From contig JAWQUS010000004.1 in NCBI GenBank assembly GCA_036365455.1, positions 8,625,501 through 8,689,500 of the forward strand: 64,000 nucleotides of DNA. Direction: 5' to 3'. The DNA comes from Macrosoma leucophasiata (Eukaryota > Arthropoda > Insecta > Lepidoptera > Hedylidae). The translations under genes and the position numbers were made by a program. Shown here piece by piece: positions 10,193 to 26,680 of this stretch (the stretch's first letter is position 1; the number at the start of each line of letters is the position of its first letter). The notes beneath the pieces were generated by a model, which saw nothing but the letters and a program-made list of their open reading frames with translations, had not been told where the DNA came from and did no database searches.

Positions 10193-10869
10193 TATACTAA
10201 TATTATAAGTATTGTAATTATATTGTATTATAATTATAAGTAGGTATATCAGTAGAATGTCTCATTTCTCATTTTATTTCTCTCTTACTTACTGTTTCTA
10301 CTGGTCATTGAGAACTATATTTGCAAAATTGTTCGCTAATCGATTCAGACATGATCACATATAATTATCCCACATATGCCATGATACATAGACAGATAAT
10401 AGCAGGGTGCGGCTGACACAGATTTGCGAGTCATTATTTTACTGATACAACTAGTTCGTTTAGAGATACAGATGTAAGGTCACGTACGAGTATGTTGCGA
10501 CAATGTTGAGAACTTAATAATTGCCTCTTATTACCATTAGGTGTGAGGACCATAGAGTGTCCTCTACGTGAGATAGATACGTTACATTGTAAAATTAATC
10601 TAATATTCTCCAATTTTAATTCAATGTAGACCAGAGTACTAGTAATAGCTTATAGAATTGAGCGCAGGGCCTACAAGCCTTATATGTTATAAATAATATT
10701 ACATTTCATAAAATAAGGCAATTGATTCCACTGTTTGCAACATTATCATTGAAATTGCAAGTATTAAGATACCTAGCTTTTGTTTCAAATCAATCAGCAC
10801 CTAGTAAAGCTGCAATTAAATTGATAAATAGTTTGCGCATAATTTTCTGTGGTGGCATCGTAATAGTAA
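10193..10869. other. Spacer between two Helitrons; no gene seen
   Basis: AT-rich. The block 'aggtatatcagtagaatgtc' at about 10240-10260 matches (inverted) 50270-50310, so part of it is repeat-derived. Nothing else is recognised. Confidence 0.4.
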
Positions 10870-10990
10870 TCTATACTTATAATAAATTTGTAGAAGTGTA
10901 AATTCTGTACATTAAAAATATTGAAAAAATAAATACCAGGGGATGTTATTAGATCGATACCGAACACAAATATGTGATTAGAACATTTTT

Positions 10991-11021
<31 letters not shown>

Positions 11022-11388
11022 TCAAGCACCACATAAAAACTACCGGTCCGATTACAATGAAACTTGGTATGATTATACTTTAACTTTTGGCGCACAACAC
11101 TGGGTACATTTTATCCTGGAAAAATGTCTGTTTGTCTGTGTGTTTGTGCACGCTAATATCAGAAACGGCTTATTCGATTTGCAGTTTTCACTTATATATT
11201 GTGGTAAGTTTCACTTAACATTTAGTGTTTGTTTTATGTGAATCGGTTCAGAAATAAAAAAGTTATGTCAATTTAAAGAATCGTATCGAATATGTTTAAG
11301 CTATTCTGTATCTTAGTTCTATCTTTTAGGGAGTTTCGTACCTAATAGGTAAAAACGGACCCTACGGATAACTAATCCTCCGCTATCT

Positions 11389-11419
<31 letters not shown>

Positions 11420-11886
11420 ACCAGGCTGTATCTCATAAATAGTGATACCTAGAAAGGTAACATTTTCACAAATTATGTGTTTCTGTTACCGCTGTAATGT
11501 AGACGCTTAAAATTTTTACAAAATTTTTAGGTCTTATGTTGTGTTGCTCCATAATAAATTTATATACATACAAATAAATAAAATTGGAGTGTCTGTTTGT
11601 AATATTAAAATAACCGCTTTTTACTAAACACATATGTATGTATACACGGTACATATACCAAAACAACTTTTTTTTCAATTTTTGTCTGTCTGTCTGTCTG
11701 TTTGTTTGGCGTGCTTAATCTTGGGAACGGCTTGACCGATTTTGACGGGACTTTCACTGGCAGATAGCTGATGTGATAAGGAGTAACTTAGGCTACTTTT
11801 ATACTAGCTGCGCCCACGACTTCGTCCGGGTAGATACTGAACAATCATGTTTTTTCTCACGTAGACGAAGTCGCGGGCACAGCTAG
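10870..11886 (+). mobile_element. Helitron, non-autonomous, both ends present
   Basis: Starts TCTATACTTATAATAAATTTG after an A and ends 'gaagtcgcgggcacagctag' before a T. The 5' 600 bases match the first Helitron. The 3' part (from about 11566: 'aaataaataaaattggagtg', 'tatgtatacacggtacatat', 'gccgctgcgcccacgacttc'-like end) matches another Helitron-type repeat, whose 5' piece recurs at 35223-35390. It may therefore be a chimera, or one element inserted at the tail of another. There is no coding capacity. Confidence 0.75.
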
Positions 11887-12495
11887 TGATCAATAAAAAG
11901 TATTTATTGATCATTACTATTGAATTACGAAATCGTTTTTATTTCGCATTATAAACTTCTATTTTATTGAAATTTATAAGAGAATTCTTTTCATTGTAGA
12001 TAATATGTCACGAGACATTTAAAGTATAGGTATTACTAATGACTAAAATTAAACAAAAAAAATGTGATTCCTCTAATTTATTACCCTAGCATTAACACTT
12101 ATTTAACAATACATTCTATAATATACATAATAAATACATCAACGTCATCATTATCATGTTCACGGCATCGTCAGTGGAAGCATCACTCTTGAGATGGTTT
12201 CACATATCTACTAGGTACCTATACAAAATCAAGTGCTCGTTTGCCTTTTCAACTAGATACCACAAAGTAGCATCCTATTTTTGTCTCGATTAAAAAATAA
12301 TAACAACATTTCCAAGTTTTTAACACTTAAATTGATTCTGTCCCTGTGAAATATCGAGTTTAACTGATATAAGGTAGTATTCGGATAAATGAAAGCGTCT
12401 CTCGAACGAGTTCTTCACACATGGAAGATTCGGCAAATATATCGTCGCGTTATCTCTTCGCAGAACCTCCATATGTGTGAATGATCAGAATAAGA
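11887..12495. other. Downstream flank / probable 3' UTR of the cuticle gene
   Basis: No element recognised. On the minus strand this follows the stop codon of the cuticular protein gene; an AATAAA occurs at about 12078-12083 (TTTATT on plus), one possible poly(A) signal. Confidence 0.35.
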
Positions 12496-14949
12496 CTAAT
12501 GGAGGTAAGCGGGGGCGGCGACAGCCTTCACGGCGCCGAGGGGCTCCTTGTGGACGACCGCGTTGAATCCGTTGTGTGGGTCGGCGGTGTACTCCACCAC
12601 GCGCCGGGTGCCGTCTGGTTCCACCAGCGAGTATGAACCTTGGACTACGTCACCCGACCGCGATTCTTGCTGGCTCTTAGAATCACCTGTTGTGGAAATA
12701 AAAATTATATTTTATTCTATATTAGTAGATTGCCTCAGTAGTCTAGGGGTAGAAGGAACTACTTTTACGCTGGGATGCTGGGTTCGATCCCCGGATTTGA
12801 GGCTATTAGAGATAAAGGTGTATTATCCCTTAACTATGTTAACTATAATATGTTAACTAATTACCTTCGTTCTACACATAACTTAAAGCTAAAAATTCCC
12901 TCCCATTCCACCGATTTTTTGGCGAAATCCTTCACCGTGTCAGCTGTTCGTCTGTGGAATGCTCTCCCCTTGTCTGTGCGACAAGCTCAGACAGTTCACA
13001 CTTCAAACTCAAAATTCGTGTGAAAGAGTATTATCTGACTCTTTAATTGTTACATTTTTCTCTCGTTCTTGTTTTTCTATATCTATCTATCCTGTTATCC
13101 TTATTTTAATTTTTTTGTATCTTACTATATTATGCAAGTATCTATATCTTCTTTCTATCCTTCTGTGTTTATTGTTGTTTTTTTTCCATATCTTGTTGTT
13201 GTTGTGTTTTTGTGTTTTGATTTTTTGCGTTTAGTACACCCCTGTTGTTTTGTTTTTTGTTTAATCCTACAATGTTGGTTGCCTGGAAGAAATCGCTATG
13301 CAGCGATAAGGCCGCCATTTGTGCCATTCCCTTGTTTTTATTCTTTAATATGTTTTATTTGTGTGTACAATAAAGAGTATTGTATTGTATTGTATTATAT
13401 GTTTCTATTGGGCTTCTTCCGTTTCTCAGTGCCTCCATCGGAGTTTGGCGATGTACTCGGAGATGTCGATAGGTTCGCCGCTTGTCCATGTGTCAAACCG
13501 TAGCCGTAGCCAGAGAATCGTGGGCATATATAGGTACCCACTTCAATGCACGCATTTATCTCTATCTACCCCTTCAGCGAATACAGACGTGAATTTACGT
13601 TTTTTTAATGTATTAGAAGACGTGAAGTTACGTTTTATTGAAACAAAGTCTTCAAAGACTATCAGGTTTGTCCTCGCTTACTTGTTATCAATATTGCGTC
13701 AGCAGTTTATTTGTAATGGTGGAACAGACTAACAGAGTTACTGTAACATTAATATTAATATGGATTTAAAAAGTCTTTTAAAATGAAAATCAATCACCGA
13801 AATGTACGCGCATAACTTCCAAACGACTTCACTAGATATAGAATACCTAATTCTTTTATGTGTTCGTTATTGTCTGGAGAAAGTTTCTAATAAATAATTA
13901 TAATATCTATATTTCGGTACGACGTTCGCCGGGTCGGTTTGTATTATACATAAGGTTACATAAATTCAACTCACCGGTTAAAGCATCCTGGATGTCATAC
14001 GCGTAAGAATACTGAGGGTTCGGGTCATATTCGTCTACAGGCGCTACTTTGGCTACGGCGTGGCCGACAGCGTATGGCGTCAGTGGTCTAGCCACGGCTA
14101 AAGCTGGCCTGGCTACGGCTAATGGGGCAGCGTACGGGGCAGCGTAGCCGAGAGGCCGCGCGTAGGGTGCGCCGTAGCCGAATGGCGCGGCTACCGGCAC
14201 CACGCCGGCTACTGCCGCCCTGCACACCATCAGCACTGCAGCTAAGATTATAACCTGCAAGAATGGAATAAAATTTAAAAAAATCTTACATAGAATACAT
14301 TAATCTGATATTCGTTCCACTTACTACACTGCTAAAAATTGCCTTGATACAGCTTCGATTGTCAATAAGTCTGTTGGGTCAAAAAAATAAATATTCGATG
14401 CCGTGTTTTGGCAGATATGATAATAACTACGAGATAATAGTTAGATATTACGATATTACTGTGGTAGGTATGAGATATTTTTACAATAGGTAGGCTATGC
14501 GGTTTCTTAATCTCTCTCACGATAATTTAATTTTGAAAGACTAAATCTTGACTGAACAAAAAATAAAATACAAACTTCTTAGACTGATACGAAATATTAT
14601 TTATTATTTTATAAAACATTTATCTAATTACAAATTGGATAGAAAGTGAACATTCAAAACACAATTTGATTTCTAGAATGCCGGTATAAAAATCACAAAT
14701 AAATTAATATTGACAGGACAGATTGCCGAAAAAGTTGCTTTTTCTGAATTCTGATTTGTCATAAAAATTGTATAAACATTGAATTACCTACCATTCAATT
14801 AAGTCATACATTTACCAACAGTGACAATATAATAAAAGTTACTTAATAAATATTTTTTTTGTCGCAATTCACATGTTTTATGCTACTCGTACATATTATT
14901 ATATATTTTTATATCTAAGCTTTAGTCTAATAAAATGCATTACCTTCAT
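12496..14949 (-). CDS. RR-2 cuticular protein (chitin-binding type 4)
   Basis: Three coding exons: 14949-14944 (ATG AAG only), 14254-13975 and 12686-12496, with GT donors and AG acceptors. They join in frame to 158 residues. The first 18 or so residues ([18 protein letters not shown]) are a signal peptide split by intron 1, as is usual in insect cuticle genes. Next comes an Ala/Pro/Tyr-rich stretch with repeated AP.A and AVARP words. The Rebers-Riddiford RR-2 consensus follows: [20 protein letters not shown], then [20 protein letters not shown], then [18 protein letters not shown]. The family binds chitin through this domain and is secreted by epidermis into hard cuticle. Intron 2 contains a tRNA-like sequence and a LINE 3' end. 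TATA box and initiator are listed separately. I am confident of the family but not of the individual orthologue. Confidence 0.95.
12731..12802 (+). repeat. tRNA-like sequence, pseudo-tRNA or SINE head
   Basis: GCCTCAG at the start can pair with TTGAGGC at the end, giving an acceptor stem. A Box-A-like 'tagtctaggggta' and a good Box B 'gggttcgatccc' with paired T-stem are present. The anticodon stem (AACTA/GCTGG around CTTTTAC) does not pair, so I do not call a functional tRNA. It abuts a LINE fragment. Confidence 0.5.
12804..13397 (+). mobile_element. LINE 3' end (CR1/jockey-like C-terminus and 3' UTR)
   Basis: Encodes the typical C-terminal motif [20 protein letters not shown], interrupted after KFV at 13023. 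The 3' UTR contains 'gttgcctggaagaaatcgct' and 'agcgataaggccgcc', ending 'aataaagagtattg' with a (TATTG)n tail at 13376-13397. It is 5'-truncated and lies in cuticle-gene intron 2, antisense to that gene. Confidence 0.75.
13505..13650. repeat. LINE-tail-like repeat fragment
   Basis: 'atctctatctaccccttcag' and 'gacgtgaagttacgtttta' resemble the insert at 300-400 ('tacccctt...gcgtgaagttacgt'). It is degenerate. Confidence 0.35.
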
Positions 14950-14987
14950 ATTGAGGACCTAGGTGGACGCTTAGACGTACTGCAAGC

Positions 14988-15023
14988 CTGTGAGGACATA
15001 GGGGTGCATACGGCCCTTTTATA
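14988..15023 (-). promoter_or_regulatory. Core promoter of the cuticle gene: TATA box and initiator
   Basis: On the minus strand TATAAAAG lies at 15023-15016, and CCTCACAG (TCA-type initiator) at 14995-14988, about 28-30 bases downstream. The ATG follows at 14949, leaving a 5' UTR of about 40 bases. Spacing fits a focused insect TATA/Inr promoter. Confidence 0.75.
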
Positions 15024-17432
15024 CTCATACGAAACAAGAACGTGTGTAGGTACAACCTAATGCATTTAGTACAGTCGTCTTAGAAAAAGCTTTAGTTTGT
15101 CATGGTCCTATACTCTTTATCGGTCACTTGAATTATTTATTCGAACAATATAGCGAGCCACGAATTTATAATAATGGCATATGTGGGTCGCAGCGTACAT
15201 TTGATTGAAGGTTCGCAAGGAAATTGCAAATATAAGCAATATACATTAAATAGACGTATTGATAATGGGTTTTCATGGTCGTAGATTGATGTTGATGTTT
15301 TTATCTTTACATGAAAACAGCTATAATATATGTCAGCACACAGGTAAGTGAAAACAAAAACTGCATACAGAACATCTTAGAAAAATCTAGAGGAATCGAA
15401 ATTTGGATACAGATGTGTTACCATGTATGAGACCCAAACGGTACAGCCATCCATAGGCCACAAACTAGCGGTTTATTGGCATTATCATCTGGCAGGAATA
15501 GCGCATATTAAAATGTGGATAAAACGTCGTTGCTCCTTCTCTGGCTGGACACATGAATGTAGAACTAACACCATTGTACCACAAACATATAAATCAATGT
15601 ACCTGCCAGTGAAACTTAAGATGTTTTCGGGAATCTTCGGAAGTTCGAGATCTATGCGTTTGAATACGAAATCTTGTGAACAATTAAGTATATTTATTTA
15701 TTTATTCTTTAATGCATCGAGTACTTAAGCCGGCTTTATGTGTTCGATGCATTGAGGATCGCCCATGAACACAAAATATACCTCAATCTGAATTCTTTAA
15801 CGAATCTCTACCTATATAATAGATAATCTCTACTTTGTTTTGTGAAACCGTAATACCACAAAGATTCAATATAAAATAATATAAGGTTATTTTTTGTTTT
15901 ACTATAGAGATATGGCACTCGGCATCAACTCAGCGGTGGCGGTTCGATGGCGAAACCAGTACTACACCTCTAGACTCTCGACACACCCAGCTTCTCACGT
16001 CAGTGTTGCCTCTCGTGTACCTCTGGTAGGCTGTTTGGGCTACTACTACCTTGGAGTAATAAAGTGAGATGTTGAATATAAGCAGGTGCCGGCTCTCACT
16101 CCATAGCACAGCAATCTAGTCCCCTAGTTCATTCACAGTCCAAAGTTTGATAAGTCAATTATAATTACAATAATCTCAAGTATTTTGCGAAACCTGTCTA
16201 TGATTGTACTAAAATCTAAAATATATATATGCAGTCAGTAAGTGTCGAATGCAACCTATTGCGAATTAGATCAAAATTCTCGAAAGGGCCAACACGTAGA
16301 GTGTTGGACCAATGTCCCTGCGTAGGCCTCACAATTCTTGCAAACACATGCACACTGTCTGTGACACAAATGACACAATACGAGAGACTTAATAATAAAA
16401 TATCCTTTATTAAAAGCTACTTCCACTCACTTACCAATTTCTACAAATTGTAGGTAGCTTTTGCCTACAAGTAATTCCAGGGGGACTGATGATGATGAGC
16501 AAGAATAGCAATCGTACTATAAAAGTCTAAATAGAATATTCGTTAGTGTGGTTTGCGCCTTAATCAAGTTTATTCTATTAGTAACACGTGCCCTAGTATC
16601 CGGTCACCTAATAATATAAGCCGTATTCTCTTTCTGCTTAGCAACGTTGTTAGTAACTATATAAAATACAGACGTCTTCGACATTCGTTGCAGATATTAT
16701 TACAAATTATCATTGTAAGAAAAATTTCTAATTAAATATAAAACACCTACCACTAAAACGTAGTATTTAGCGCTGTCGTGTACTTTAATGTATGTCTACG
16801 CTACCTACGGCCCTGTGATTATTGTCACAGAGGCGATCTTTGGCTTCGGAATGGGTAACACATACATATTCACGATGCTTTAAATCGCAAAATATTTATT
16901 TAATAATCAGTGGACAATAATCACATATATCTCATATAATATTTAATTTGAACTGCCTAGTCTGCATTCTGCATACTTACTTGCTTTGACACTAACATTA
17001 CATAAAATACTTTAAACGAGAGTGATATACCTACTCCGTTGGTTATGATTTTACAACTCCGATAACCAACTGGTCTCTCATACATTTCGAATGTAGCATA
17101 TTTTCTAGAAAGAAAATGTAAAGTTTCGTAAATTGTCAATGATGAAGAGAATTCCCATTTACCTAGATAGGTATATTGCCTAAAGGATTGTAGATTTTTT
17201 TCCAGAAAAGAAGTGAAGGCGGTGCGTTCGCTAAATAAGTAACTTTACTGTGTTGTAAACATGGCATACATATATGATTATTATGTGACATAGTTTTATT
17301 AATGATGTAATTTATAATGTGTTAGGTAGGTCCTGCGCAGTGACAACACTTGTTACAATATACTTACTAGACTACACTACTAATACACTACACTTGAATT
17401 GACTTGAACATTCAAGTTTTATGACGGACGGA
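15024..17432. other. Intergenic region, no gene recognised
   Basis: Read on both strands without finding a convincing exon. Frames at 15423-15728 and 16229-16453 have no recognisable domain. A degenerate repA-like trace ('acggccctgtgattattgtc', 'cacagaggcgatc') is visible at 16808-16840. Upstream control of the cuticle gene may lie nearest 15024. Confidence 0.4.
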
Positions 17433-17700
17433 CCATCCAGTGACGGAGCTCGCGGGCGTAGGCACCACCGCATTACCTAATATACCTACTTGCCGCTAAA
17501 TGGTACCTAGTGTTCAGCACTATCGTGTTCTGGTCAGGTGGTAATGTACGGCCCTGTAATTTCCGGCACAGACATATAACACCTTAGGTCTCAGGTTTGG
17601 TAACGCATCTGCATTTTAACCTTGGTCTTAGTTTGGGTGTCTATAGGCTACAGTCATCACTTAACATCAATGTGAATTCCAATTCCATTACATAATAAAA
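17433..17700 (+). repeat. repA copy, nearly complete
   Basis: Contains 'cagtgacggagctcgcgggc', 'ttgccgctaaatgg', 'gtacggccctgtaatttccg', 'tgggtgtctataggctacag' and an A-rich end at 17690-17700. Confidence 0.75.
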
Positions 17701-18294
17701 AACTTTAGTGTAGTGTTTCAATGTTATTTTAAGTTTAGCACCAGTTTTATTACGAGTTTCTAACACAATCCCAATTAATCAATGAATATTATGTAATAAG
17801 AAGAGACGCCGCGGTTTTAAGCTAGTATTTGATACATAGTAGGTATATTGTAGACATGGTGGGCGATTAAAGACAACAACTCGCTAATGTTTTGGGTCGC
17901 AGCTGTGCGTTATCAGTGTGTGTGTTATATGTGACAGTGAACGCATTACATGCCTGAGTTCTGAGATAATTCATAATGCCCTGCCCTATATGGGCCCTTG
18001 CAAACTGTAATGTGTATTACTCTTCATTTTAATTTTATTTATTAAAATAAAGAATGTTACCTAAATATATATTTATTGACATATTTTTTCACATTAACAC
18101 ATGCGACGGGAATTGACGGGATTTAGAAATTTTGATGGTAATATCACAGTCTAAAGAAAACGAACATGTAGAGTAATATTCTGTAAGAGATGTGATATGA
18201 ATCTCCGGCATACATTTGTTTTTGAGATGGCTTTAGCACAGACCACATACATAATTGGCATTGAGTCAAGTTCTTCCAGGGTCACTGCCATGAT
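17701..18294. other. No gene recognised
   Basis: AT-rich. 18150-18173 repeats about 24 bases from 3634-3657. Nothing else is recognised. Confidence 0.35.
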
Positions 18295-18360
18295 TAGGTA
18301 TGTATGTATGTATCTTCACGTGAGGTCCCTTACGGGGTAGGCAGAGAGTGTAGATGGTAA
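18295..18360 (-). mobile_element. LINE 3' tail fragment
   Basis: The minus strand reads 'ctctctgcctaccccgtaag', then 'ggacctcacgtgaag' and 'atacatacatac'. It is the same 3' tail as the LINE fragment at 35960-36290 and the piece at 49535-49595. Confidence 0.6.
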
Positions 18361-18687
18361 TAATGAGGTTATGGTAAGATATCATAATCTTAAGCTTGAA
18401 TACCTATATATTCCAAGGCAGCGGTGTACAGTTTCAAAAAAGTTACATCTCATCTCAGTCACAGTCTCACATGTCGTTGCAATTTTTTGAGGGTTGCAAA
18501 GTTCTTTTTTGAAAGCAAACCGACATGGTGGCGTTTTCATATAAGCTTCTCAGTACTTTTATAAACTGCCGCAGCGTTGGTATTTAGCCACGCAGCACTC
18601 CAGCGCTTGTTTAGGCTATTACACCCTCGAAGCCAAGCCTAATAAAATTGTCTGTATCCAATCATTGTCATTGTACATTTATTAAAT

Positions 18688-18906
18688 TGACGACTCGGTT
18701 AGTCCAGCGGTGTGAGATGACCGTTTGATTTGAAGGGTCGCGGGTTCGATCCCCGCACCGGGACAAATATTTGTATGGCCTATAGATATTTGTTTCGGGT
18801 CTGGGTGTTTGTGTATGTGTTGTATGTGTACAACGGCACCCACGACACAGGTTTATACCTACTGTGGGGCTGTGAGTGTAAGCGTATTTATTATTTTTTT
18901 TTTTTA
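18688..18906 (+). mobile_element. tRNA-derived SINE (repB), copy 1
   Basis: A tRNA-like head with Box A ('gttagtccagcggtg') and a perfect Box B ('gggttcgatccccgc'). The body carries 'tgtttcgggtctgggtgttt', 'acaacggcacccacgacaca' and 'ctgtggggctgtgagtgtaa', and the end is T-rich. A second, well-matched copy lies at 59862-60080 in the opposite orientation. Confidence 0.85.
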
Positions 18907-19062
18907 AATTAAAAGTATGTATAGTTATTACTGTTGTTAGGTAAGTTTTTTTTGTGTAATAATAGAGCAACTCGGGCCACTGGCTGCCGCGGTGGAGCGG
19001 AGGGGAGTAGCCATAGCGTTTATTAGGTACCGATGCAAAACAGTGTCATTCTTTGCGGGGGG

Positions 19063-19320
19063 AACTACGTGTGATGACTGCAGCCTATAGAACCTCCGCA
19101 AAGACCAGAGGTCTGAATGCAGATGCGTTGCCACCCCTGAGACCTTAGTTATGATGTCTCTGTGGTACCTAGTTATTACGGGGCTATACATTACCATCTA
19201 ACCGGAACCCGATAGTGCTCAACACTACCATTTATCGGCAGATAAATTAGGTAATGCGGTAGTGCCTACCCCCTCGACTGGAACGCTCCTACACTGGAAC
19301 TCTACCAACAGTAAAAAAGT
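19063..19320 (-). repeat. repA copy
   Basis: 'tgatgactgcagcctataga', 'tgcagatgcgttgccacc', 'gctcaacactaccattta' and 'actggaactctaccaacag' in the order expected for the antisense family. Confidence 0.7.
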
Positions 19321-19418
19321 AAATACTTATTTCTTAAAATCTCTTTCCAAGTGCCATCTATTTTAAGTAAGTGTCAATTTTTGTTACACTGCCAACTAGC
19401 GTTAGCCGTCCATAATGG

Positions 19419-19422
19419 TGAC

Positions 19423-19449
<27 letters not shown>
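19419..19449. repeat. (TA)n microsatellite
   Basis: An uninterrupted run of about 14 TA units. Confidence 0.95.
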
Positions 19450-19453
<4 letters not shown>

Positions 19454-19933
19454 GTAACCGCCTTATCTGCCAGCATCACGTTTGATTCAATGTATGATTG
19501 ACATAGACCTTGGTGTTTCCATTTTCCATCGCGCATCATTACCTATTGTCAGTGACTGTTTTTATTTCGGTTTGTTTCTAGTTTGTTTTAATTCCGTTTC
19601 TTTCCACTAGGTAGCATTAAAAATATGAATTTATATTTTGATAATTTTTTTTTGGCATAATATGTACATACAACAATTAATAAAAATTGTACATAAACTG
19701 TCATAAACTGTAAAGTTGTAACTAGTAACTAACATGGCAACATTATATTTGTGTTTGAAAACGTCACTTTACTCCAGTAACTTCACTTGGGGGAGTTTTG
19801 GCGGGAACCTTGAAAGAGGCGTGTGGTGCTCTTATTTTGTTTCATTTTCTTAGTGTATTTTTGAGTCATATTAAATAAAGTTGGTGGTATTTTGTTTGAT
19901 ATAGGCTTATTACAGTGCTCCTGTATAGTGAAA

Positions 19934-20385
19934 TAGAATAACAGTGCGAAAGCACGGCTTTTCAGTTTGCCTCCAAAACATCATTTGAAATGTTCTGGTA
20001 AAGTAGCCATCGCTTTACTCGAATAACTTGACTGTAACTCACTTGACTGACATATTATCTTTGATAACTTACATACTCGATACTTACATATTATACTTGA
20101 TGACTATATTATACTAACTTTTACGCTGCTTAAATAAATACGAAATATCGTTTTACTTGACACTGGCAATATGCGAAATAGCGATGCCATAAAATCAAAA
20201 AAATAATAAATAATAAGTAGCCATCGCTTTACTCGAATTACTGACTGTGACTGACTGACCGACTTATAATTGACCGACTGACTCTTACTTTTACGCTGCT
20301 CGCGAATACGAAATATCATTTTACTTGACACTGGCAATATGCGTAATAGCGATGCCATTATACTAAAATAAAAAAAAAAAACTTC
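19934..20385 (+). repeat. repC copy 2, with an internal duplication
   Basis: The inverted partner of 5908-6265. It begins 'acagtgcgaaagcacg' and runs through 'tgttctggtaaagtagccat' to 'ttgacactggcaatatgcga'. From 20217 the unit starts again ('gtagccatcgctttactcga') and ends 'gacactggcaatatgcgtaa', so the inner half is present twice. It ends about 110 bases before the CHIC start codon. Confidence 0.65.
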
Positions 20386-20494
20386 ACTTGGTTTTATCTT
20401 TTTTTCTGAATGAACCAAAATCTACCAAACATTGTGCTTTGTTATGTGTTGCAAACAGAGGGATATTCTAAATTTATAAGTTAGTGTTAGCAAT

Positions 20495-24948
<4,454 letters not shown>

Positions 24949-26680
24949 CGAGTTTCTGCCCCGAAAAATTCTTTTTGTAAATAAAAAAAATATATTTTAA
25001 CAAGTAATTCATGTACCTAGACATCTCAAGAATTGACACGTAAATATTAATCATTGTAATAGTTAATATGGCTAGACAAAAAGGAATGGAAATACACACA
25101 TAAAGACATATAAATTAAATGGTGCTTTGTCTAAATGCTTGTCCAATCCAGTTTAGGAAAATGCGATCAATAAGACAAATTATGTTCGGTTGACTGAAAA
25201 ATAGTCATTAATTGTTTATTAGTATTTGGTTGCACCAAAACATTTGTAAAAGTTAGAAAATGATGTAAAATTTTACATTAACAATAACTTTAACTAATGT
25301 TTTGGTGCAACTGAACCTTAATGATTTTTGCTTTTGTCTAATTTTCCACTGTTGTAATTTTTAAGTTGTAGAAAGAATGTAGGTATTATTTACAAAAATA
25401 TCTATTTGACTGCATTTTCCTAAATTCCCACTAAAAAGAATAAAAATGACCACCTTATCGGGCACATTAGCCCTCTTGGTTGTCCCCAAGTGTAGGTATG
25501 CTTATGTGTATTTTAACATTTATCCTTATCGATGGAGCATAATGTATTTCAATTGTATTCCTACCAATAAGTAATCTAATTTAATAAAAATTAATGAAAG
25601 AAGATCTGATTATTTTAAACTTACGCGCCCCTGTTTATGCATATTTATTTCGTAAGCCGCTCGTTTAAAGAAATACATTTATTTCTAGAGTAGTTTAAAC
25701 CTGGTTCCACAATTTTAATTTGTCATTAAATTTGATAATTACTATTTACCAAAATGATTCCAAATTACAGCAGAAACTGGGTATATTATCGCAGTAAAAA
25801 ACTGTGTTGGTTGGTAAAAATAATAATGTTGGTAATGTAATTAAAATTCAGTTTAGCTCTATTGGTAAGGATATGAGTATAAAAAGGCATAGTTTTACCG
25901 CACTTACCCACTGTTGAAGACAATTCGAAGGGTTATGTTTTATGATTTATCATCAAAATTATGTTGTAAATTATTGTAAATATAAAATCGTGTTTTTCAT
26001 ACGGTTGAAAAATATGGTATCGTTACATGCTTTTTATGTATAGATGTCTCATGTCACCTTATGGATTTTTGCTTAATAAAAACACAAATATTATCCTAAT
26101 GTGTATCGTATACTTAAGGTTTGGAGAAACATCCAAGTTGTTGAGGTTGCTACATTGTAGAACATGCTGTATATTAAGGCTGGTAGGATGTTTGCTGTTT
26201 CACTCTATATTTTATTCCTATGTTCCAAACGCAAAACAGTACCTAACAAGAAACGAACACTCAACTTCGACTTGTAAACATTGCTTCAGATAACTATGTA
26301 TCTGAAAGTTTATGTTAACATGTTTCTTTTTTAGTTTTTTGTTCAGTCATGGTAAACTTAAATAATTTACTACTTAACTAACATTAAATTTGAAATTTTT
26401 AAGGAGAACCTTAATCGTATTTTAAATGCGTCGATTGCCACATGTTAGGCTTTGTCCACTTTGGTATTTTCTAAATTAATTTATTAATACTATCTAACAA
26501 TCCACATTTATTGAAAAATTAAATGTTTTATGTTAGTCACGCCTAAAACTTGTTTTACGTATATGTTACCGGGTCCTTGAAATAATTATTACGGGATATT
26601 GAAATAATTCGTAATTTGGCAAGTTCTTACACCACCAATCACATAAAGAAGATAGATTTGTTTAACACATTGGTTATATA
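24949..26680. other. Probable CHIC 3' UTR and downstream flank
   Basis: AATAAA-like signals occur at about 24979, 25440 and 25581; I cannot tell which is used. The only element seen is the MITE at 25229-25319. The 88-residue frame at 26027-26293 is not convincing as a gene. Confidence 0.35.
25229..25319. mobile_element. Foldback MITE (mitE) copy 2, short
   Basis: 'ttggttgcaccaaaacattt' on the left pairs with 'aatgttttggtgcaactgaa' on the right. The inner 'agttagaaaatgatgt' region corresponds to copy 1. Confidence 0.7.

Noticed and set aside
12731..12802. Functional tRNA gene
   Set aside because: The T-arm and acceptor pair, but the anticodon stem does not and a LINE fragment follows directly; treated as a tRNA-like repeat.
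12548..12856. 102-residue plus-strand frame
   Set aside because: Antisense shadow of cuticle-gene exon 3 plus intron.
13069..13503. 144-residue hydrophobic frame
   Set aside because: Falls in the T-rich 3' UTR of a LINE and has no domain.
15423..15728. 101-residue frame upstream of the cuticle gene
   Set aside because: No domain, weak start context, no splice evidence.
26027..26293. 88-residue frame with several cysteines downstream of CHIC
   Set aside because: No partner signals and no known domain; probably chance in 3' UTR or flank.
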